64,000 nucleotides of DNA from Streptomyces sp. Je 1-79 (GTDB taxonomy: Bacteria > Actinomycetota > Actinomycetes > Streptomycetales > Streptomycetaceae): positions 62,001 to 126,000 of the forward strand of contig NZ_JAMGSL010000007.1 of assembly GCF_025195125.1 (NCBI RefSeq), read 5' to 3'. Position 1 is the first letter of the stretch. The number at the start of each line of letters is the position of its first letter. The position numbers and the translations under genes are program-made. Shown piece after piece: positions 60,427 through 64,000 of this stretch. The notes below the pieces were generated by a model. It was not told where the DNA came from, did no database searches, and saw only the letters and a program-made list of their open reading frames with translations.

Positions 60427-62424
60427 TTGAGCATCACTCAGGGGCTGTCCCAGTCGGTCGAACTCAAGAAGCCACTGACTGCGCTAATCAACAGGGGCTG
60501 CGTACCGGTCGGCGGTATCTACCGTCTGGACTACGACTCAGCTGTGGTGCTGACCGATGACTTCAAGAAGGAGAAGGCCGGGGGAGTTCCGAGGGGCGGC
60601 TTCCTTCTTGCCGTCGCGGGAGACAACACAGAATCCGGTTTCATACTCGAAGATCAAGAGATCATCCTGCTTCGAGTCCGCGGCACTGCGCCACTGCCCA
60701 ACGAGTCGGAACTCATTCAAACTCGGCTGGCAGTCGTTCGCGACGCAGGCGCATCGGGGGTCGGATTCGACGATGTCACCGATGTGCTGACACGAAACGA
60801 ACTCCAGCAGTCAGCCTTCGACTGCGAAGTTTTGGGCACCTTCTACACCGAGACTGAGGGACGCGAAGCCGCGATCGAGTTCGGGGCCGACATCGACAAC
60901 GTAGTCGTCTCTGCGCGCTACCAAGTCTTCCTTCCATCGATTCAAGTCTTGTCATGGCTTGCGTCCTACCCTGAGCCCACCGACAAAAAGGATGCCCTGG
61001 CAATCGGAAAGGTTCGATTCGCCGCTACGCGACGCAAGGCTCTGATCGCCGGCACCGACAAGGCGGAGGCTCACATCAATGTCTCCGACTTCGTCGGGCG
61101 AAAGACTGCTGTGTTCGGTATGACCAGGACCGGAAAATCCAACACGATCAAGACACTAGTAACAGCGGTCCACCGGTACGGTTCGGAGCACAAGCGCTCG
61201 ATCGGTCAATTGATTTTCGACCCTCAGGGTGAGTACGCGAACGTCAATAAGCAAGACCGTACGGGCCTTCGCCTTCTCGGAGACAATGAGAGCACGGTGC
61301 GGATCTACAAGGTAGATCCCAACGCCTCAGACAACCGGGAGAAGCCACTGCGCATCAACTTCTATGACCGCGAGGTCCTGGAAGCCGCCTGGAGCCTGGT
61401 CAGTGAAGCAACCGTTCCCGTCAATACCAATTATGGCAAGAGCTTCCGGTCAGCGGTCCTCTCCGAACCCGACCAAAACGATCGCAGCAAGCATGCCCGC
61501 TGGGGGTGGGCAATGGTCGCCTTCTTCGGGCTCCTGTCCAAGTGCGGTTTCGAGGCAGCAAGGTTGCCGCAGGATCTCGTAATCGTCGCCCCAGCCCCTA
61601 TTCAGGACTTCATTACCGCACACCCTGCGGCTGTGTCGCAGGTTCGACCGGGCTCCTATCGCGTCAACAGCCCTTCGGGAGCGCTCCAACTCGCCGAATG
61701 GGTGGGCGAAAGGGAAAGCGAATTTCCCAAATGGCATGACACTCAGGATTGCCACTTCAGCGCCATTTGGGGCGTCTATAAGTACACTGGCGTAACGTCC
61801 GCCATTCGCACCATTCGCCCATTCCACGCCCCTCAATCGGCAGGCGATGTTGCAGAGCATTTGTGGCACGACATGCAGGAAGGTCGACTTGCGATTGTTG
61901 ACCTCTCCAGTGGAAACGACCAAGTCGCCAAGGTCATGTCCGAGCGTATCGTCAGCCACTTGCTGAACCGGGCGGGAGAGCGATTCCGCGACGACCGCGA
62001 TCCAGTGGATATGCAGATCATCGTCGAAGAGGCGCACAACCTATTTGAGCGCAGCGGGCGAGAGGTGGCCGATGACCCATGGGTGCGCCTGTCAAAGGAA
62101 GCCGCGAAGTATCGGATGGGGCTCATTTATGCTACACAGGAAGTCACATCCGTTGACAAGCGAATGCTTTCGAACACGTCAAACTGGCTGATCGCCCATC
62201 TCAACTCTGACCACGAAACGCGAGAGCTGTCTCACTACTACGACTTCAAGGTATGGGCTCCGAGCATTATTCGAGCAGAAGACGTCGGATTCGTTCGTAT
62301 GAAGACCTACTCGGGAAAGTACATCGTTCCGGTGCAGATCTCTAAGTTCGACCACGCCATGGTGAACGCTGCCCGCAATGCAGCTGGCTTGGCAGACGTC
62401 GACGTCACGATCGAAAGCGAGTAA
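60427..62424 (+). CDS. herA: HerA-like ATPase (DUF87)
   Basis: A 665-residue protein from TTG 60427, with GAGGGG upstream; the longer frame from 60319 reads like non-coding DNA. Residues 1-175 contain a HAS-barrel-like part, then GKVRFAATRRKALIAG, Walker A GMTRTGKSNT at 231-240, FDPQGEY, Walker B MQIIVEEAHNLF near 530, YATQEVTSVDKRM and the arginine-finger region. HerA/FtsK-superfamily hexamers translocate DNA and usually work with a nuclease. The nuclease gene starts 3 bp downstream. Island location and composition suggest a defence or DNA-processing role. Confidence 0.88.
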   Translation: MSITQGLSQSVELKKPLTALINRGCVPVGGIYRLDYDSAVVLTDDFKKEKAGGVPRGGFLLAVAGDNTESGFILEDQEIILLRVRGTAPLPNESELIQTRLAVVRDAGASGVGFDDVTDVLTRNELQQSAFDCEVLGTFYTETEGREAAIEFGADIDNVVVSARYQVFLPSIQVLSWLASYPEPTDKKDALAIGKVRFAATRRKALIAGTDKAEAHINVSDFVGRKTAVFGMTRTGKSNTIKTLVTAVHRYGSEHKRSIGQLIFDPQGEYANVNKQDRTGLRLLGDNESTVRIYKVDPNASDNREKPLRINFYDREVLEAAWSLVSEATVPVNTNYGKSFRSAVLSEPDQNDRSKHARWGWAMVAFFGLLSKCGFEAARLPQDLVIVAPAPIQDFITAHPAAVSQVRPGSYRVNSPSGALQLAEWVGERESEFPKWHDTQDCHFSAIWGVYKYTGVTSAIRTIRPFHAPQSAGDVAEHLWHDMQEGRLAIVDLSSGNDQVAKVMSERIVSHLLNRAGERFRDDRDPVDMQIIVEEAHNLFERSGREVADDPWVRLSKEAAKYRMGLIYATQEVTSVDKRMLSNTSNWLIAHLNSDHETRELSHYYDFKVWAPSIIRAEDVGFVRMKTYSGKYIVPVQISKFDHAMVNAARNAAGLADVDVTIESE

Positions 62425-62427
62425 CTC

Positions 62428-63840
62428 GTGCCCTACGATGGTGAGAAGGCTTCCAGGCTTGGCCACGTGGAGACGGCGAGGAACGAAGCCGTCAAGGCTG
62501 CCCTCCAGCGCTGGACCATCACCAGCGCTCGCCCCAATGGCAAGGATGGCATTGCTGAACTGTGCTCACCCCTCGAAGACTTGCCCCTCATCGGTAAGCT
62601 TGATGAAGTTGATTTCTCCATCACCGTCGACGGCTCGGACACCGAAGTAGACACCACCCGTGACCATCCAACCGTAAAGGTCGGTTATCTCCGGGTTGCG
62701 GGTTCCGTGGTTCGACTGGATGTCTTTCGCAGCCTTTCACGAGTGAAGCACATCGACCCACGCGAGGTTCGCAAATCTCATTCTGAATATGCCTTCGACG
62801 TCGCTCTACCTGGATCTCAATTGACTCGCCCAGGTATGAGCGGCGTGGACACCTGGCGCGTGGAACTCAACGACTTTCTTCACAGTTCCCGTTTCGACTC
62901 CAACACTGAGATGACCCTCGCAGATGGACTTCTCGCACTGCACGGCACGCGCGGCAAGCCGGCGTCCGGGATCGGCCTGCGCGTCTGCCCTGGATGTGGA
63001 CAAAAGGCGGGTAGCAGCCTCGCGCTTTCAGCCGGAAAACAAGGCGGCTCATGCCCCGCCTGCAACGCACACCTTTACCTCTCGGATGTGCTACGAACCC
63101 ACGAAGAATACAACGTAGAGGGTTCAAACTTCACTCCGCTCGGGCGCGTCATGAACGTGGCCGAGCGACTGATGTCGGTGTGCTACTTGAATTTCTTCGC
63201 CGATACCGCTCCAGAGGTTCTCCGGCACACCCTCTTCATCACTGATGGGCCGCTGGCTTTGTTCGGCCCGCTTGCTCCGCTCAAGCGAAGGTTCGAGGAA
63301 CACCTCGGCAACTTGAGCGACTGGTGCACAGATCAGGGACTCATCCCTCCTCTTATCGTCGGAATCGAGAAGTCGGGCGCCTTTGTTGAACATGCGGAAT
63401 TGATCAAGGATCTAATTCCGCCGGGTCACGTCATGCGGCTTACCAACGCCTACATCAATAGAATCTCCGGACGCCCCGAAGGTAACGAGTACGGCGTAGA
63501 CGAATTCTATGGACGCCGCTTCATCTACCGCACTCGAACCGGCGACCCTCTAGTCATCACGGTTCTCCCTAGATCGGGGCTATCGCCGTACGACGGCAAC
63601 CGCCCCGAAGTGGAAGGGTGGGAGGCATATCCGACGCTCCGCCTGATATGTGAGGTTCTCGACTCCCTGAGGACTCGCATGTATCGGCATGCCGTCGTGC
63701 CCATCGCTCTGGCACACTCGGCCGCGGCACTGCCTCTCGGTGTGGGACGCTCAGTCTTGACGATGATGGCCCAGCAGAACATCCCTGGCCTGAAGCCCCA
63801 CCTCCAGGCGGTCCAACCACCCACGTACTTCAAGCGGTAG
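62428..63840 (+). CDS. nurA: NurA-like nuclease with zinc finger
   Basis: A 470-residue protein from GTG 62428, 3 bp after the herA stop. A middle zinc finger (VCPGCGQ ... CPACNAHL, about 188-212) is followed by the C-terminal NurA-type domain: LFITDGPLALFGPL with the catalytic Asp, VGIEKSGAFVEHAELIKDL, and YGVDEFYGRRFIYRT. NurA is a 5'-3' exo/endonuclease that forms a complex with HerA in archaea. The zinc finger and first 185 residues are unlike archaeal NurA. The pair HerA-NurA is known in some bacterial defence islands; activity here is inferred. Confidence 0.78.
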   Translation: MPYDGEKASRLGHVETARNEAVKAALQRWTITSARPNGKDGIAELCSPLEDLPLIGKLDEVDFSITVDGSDTEVDTTRDHPTVKVGYLRVAGSVVRLDVFRSLSRVKHIDPREVRKSHSEYAFDVALPGSQLTRPGMSGVDTWRVELNDFLHSSRFDSNTEMTLADGLLALHGTRGKPASGIGLRVCPGCGQKAGSSLALSAGKQGGSCPACNAHLYLSDVLRTHEEYNVEGSNFTPLGRVMNVAERLMSVCYLNFFADTAPEVLRHTLFITDGPLALFGPLAPLKRRFEEHLGNLSDWCTDQGLIPPLIVGIEKSGAFVEHAELIKDLIPPGHVMRLTNAYINRISGRPEGNEYGVDEFYGRRFIYRTRTGDPLVITVLPRSGLSPYDGNRPEVEGWEAYPTLRLICEVLDSLRTRMYRHAVVPIALAHSAAALPLGVGRSVLTMMAQQNIPGLKPHLQAVQPPTYFKR

Positions 63841-63885
63841 GTCGATCATGTTCCGGATCACTCACGCGTCCGGCAAGATAGGCAG

Positions 63886-64000
63886 GTGACCTCTGTGACC
63901 TCGTCGGCGACTACTACCGCCGCAAGCGGCCCTGCCCGGATTGCCACCTTCTTCGGCGCCGACGAGGCGATCCATACCCAGACGCGCCCGCTGCCCCAGC
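63886..64000 (+). CDS. Start of unidentified CDS, cut by window end
   Basis: A GTG at 63886 with AGATAGG upstream opens a frame of 38 codons to the window end (MTSVTSSATTTAASG ... ARIATFFGADEAIHTQTR). It starts 46 bp after nurA. The product cannot be named from this part, but the frame looks coding. If real it would be the third gene of the herA-nurA run. Confidence 0.5.
   Translation, partial: MTSVTSSATTTAASGPARIATFFGADEAIHTQTRPLPQ

Larger units (their letters stand above)
59988..64000 (+). mobile_element. Left part of a tRNA-Thr-integrated island
   Basis: To the right of the tRNA fragment the base composition falls and third-position bias weakens (many codons end in A or T), unlike the rest of the window. 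The side that lies on the tRNA's 5' direction belongs to the element, so it extends beyond 64000; the intact tRNA and perhaps an integrase should be at its other end. Contents here are a HerA-like ATPase, a NurA-like nuclease and the start of a third gene. The first 440 bp (59988-60426) hold no supported gene. Confidence 0.7.

Overview
The window is about 64 kb of very GC-rich DNA with strong G/C bias at third codon positions, frequent GTG starts and actinobacterial gene families (DUF397, DUF5753-type XRE regulators, SigE-family and ECF41 sigma factors, DUF3180, DUF6479). It is almost certainly a Streptomyces chromosome. The first 15 kb (lysyltransferase, folP, folB, folK, DUF3180, convergent folE, ftsH, hpt, tilS, metalloprotease, dacB, ppa) is the conserved housekeeping order of that genus. 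One insertion breaks it: a free-standing Hint/LAGLIDADG endonuclease gene between DUF3180 and folE.

From 13 to 43 kb lie ordinary and lineage-specific genes. They include a ThrE-like exporter, a DedA protein, a ClC channel next to glutamate decarboxylase (a probable acid-resistance pair), a damaged lipoprotein gene, a PadR-controlled ABC exporter with visible operators, an aldehyde dehydrogenase, and an XRE / anti-sigma-type ATPase / DUF397 regulatory set. The last set carries one 27-bp element in front of two of its genes. Then come a FUSC protein, an epimerase, a MacB/FtsX-type ABC system, an oxidoreductase with a divergent LuxR-type regulator, a family A DNA polymerase, and two sigma-factor loci.

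From 43.6 to 52.9 kb, eight genes run on the minus strand: a PPOX-fold protein, an ornithine/lysine N-hydroxylase, an amino-acid permease, a substrate-binding-protein/FAD-oxidoreductase fusion, a MetRS-like protein, a cupin, a degenerate HMGL-type aldolase, and a small secreted peptide with three DTGWG repeats. A divergent TrmB/LuxR-type regulator follows at 53.1-54.2 kb. N-hydroxylase plus cupin plus MetRS-like protein plus FAD oxidoreductase is the signature of N-N bond (hydrazine) forming pathways. Here the cupin and MetRS parts are separate overlapping genes rather than one fused protein. I regard this as the most interesting locus.

From 54.3 to 59.5 kb there is an Rhs polymorphic toxin with a variable nuclease-like tip and a putative immunity gene. 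At 59946-59987 lies only the 3' part of a tRNA-Thr(CGT), with its native terminator on the left. To its right, base composition falls and a HerA-type ATPase and a NurA-like nuclease form an operon. This is best read as the left end of an island integrated at the tRNA gene and running beyond the window.
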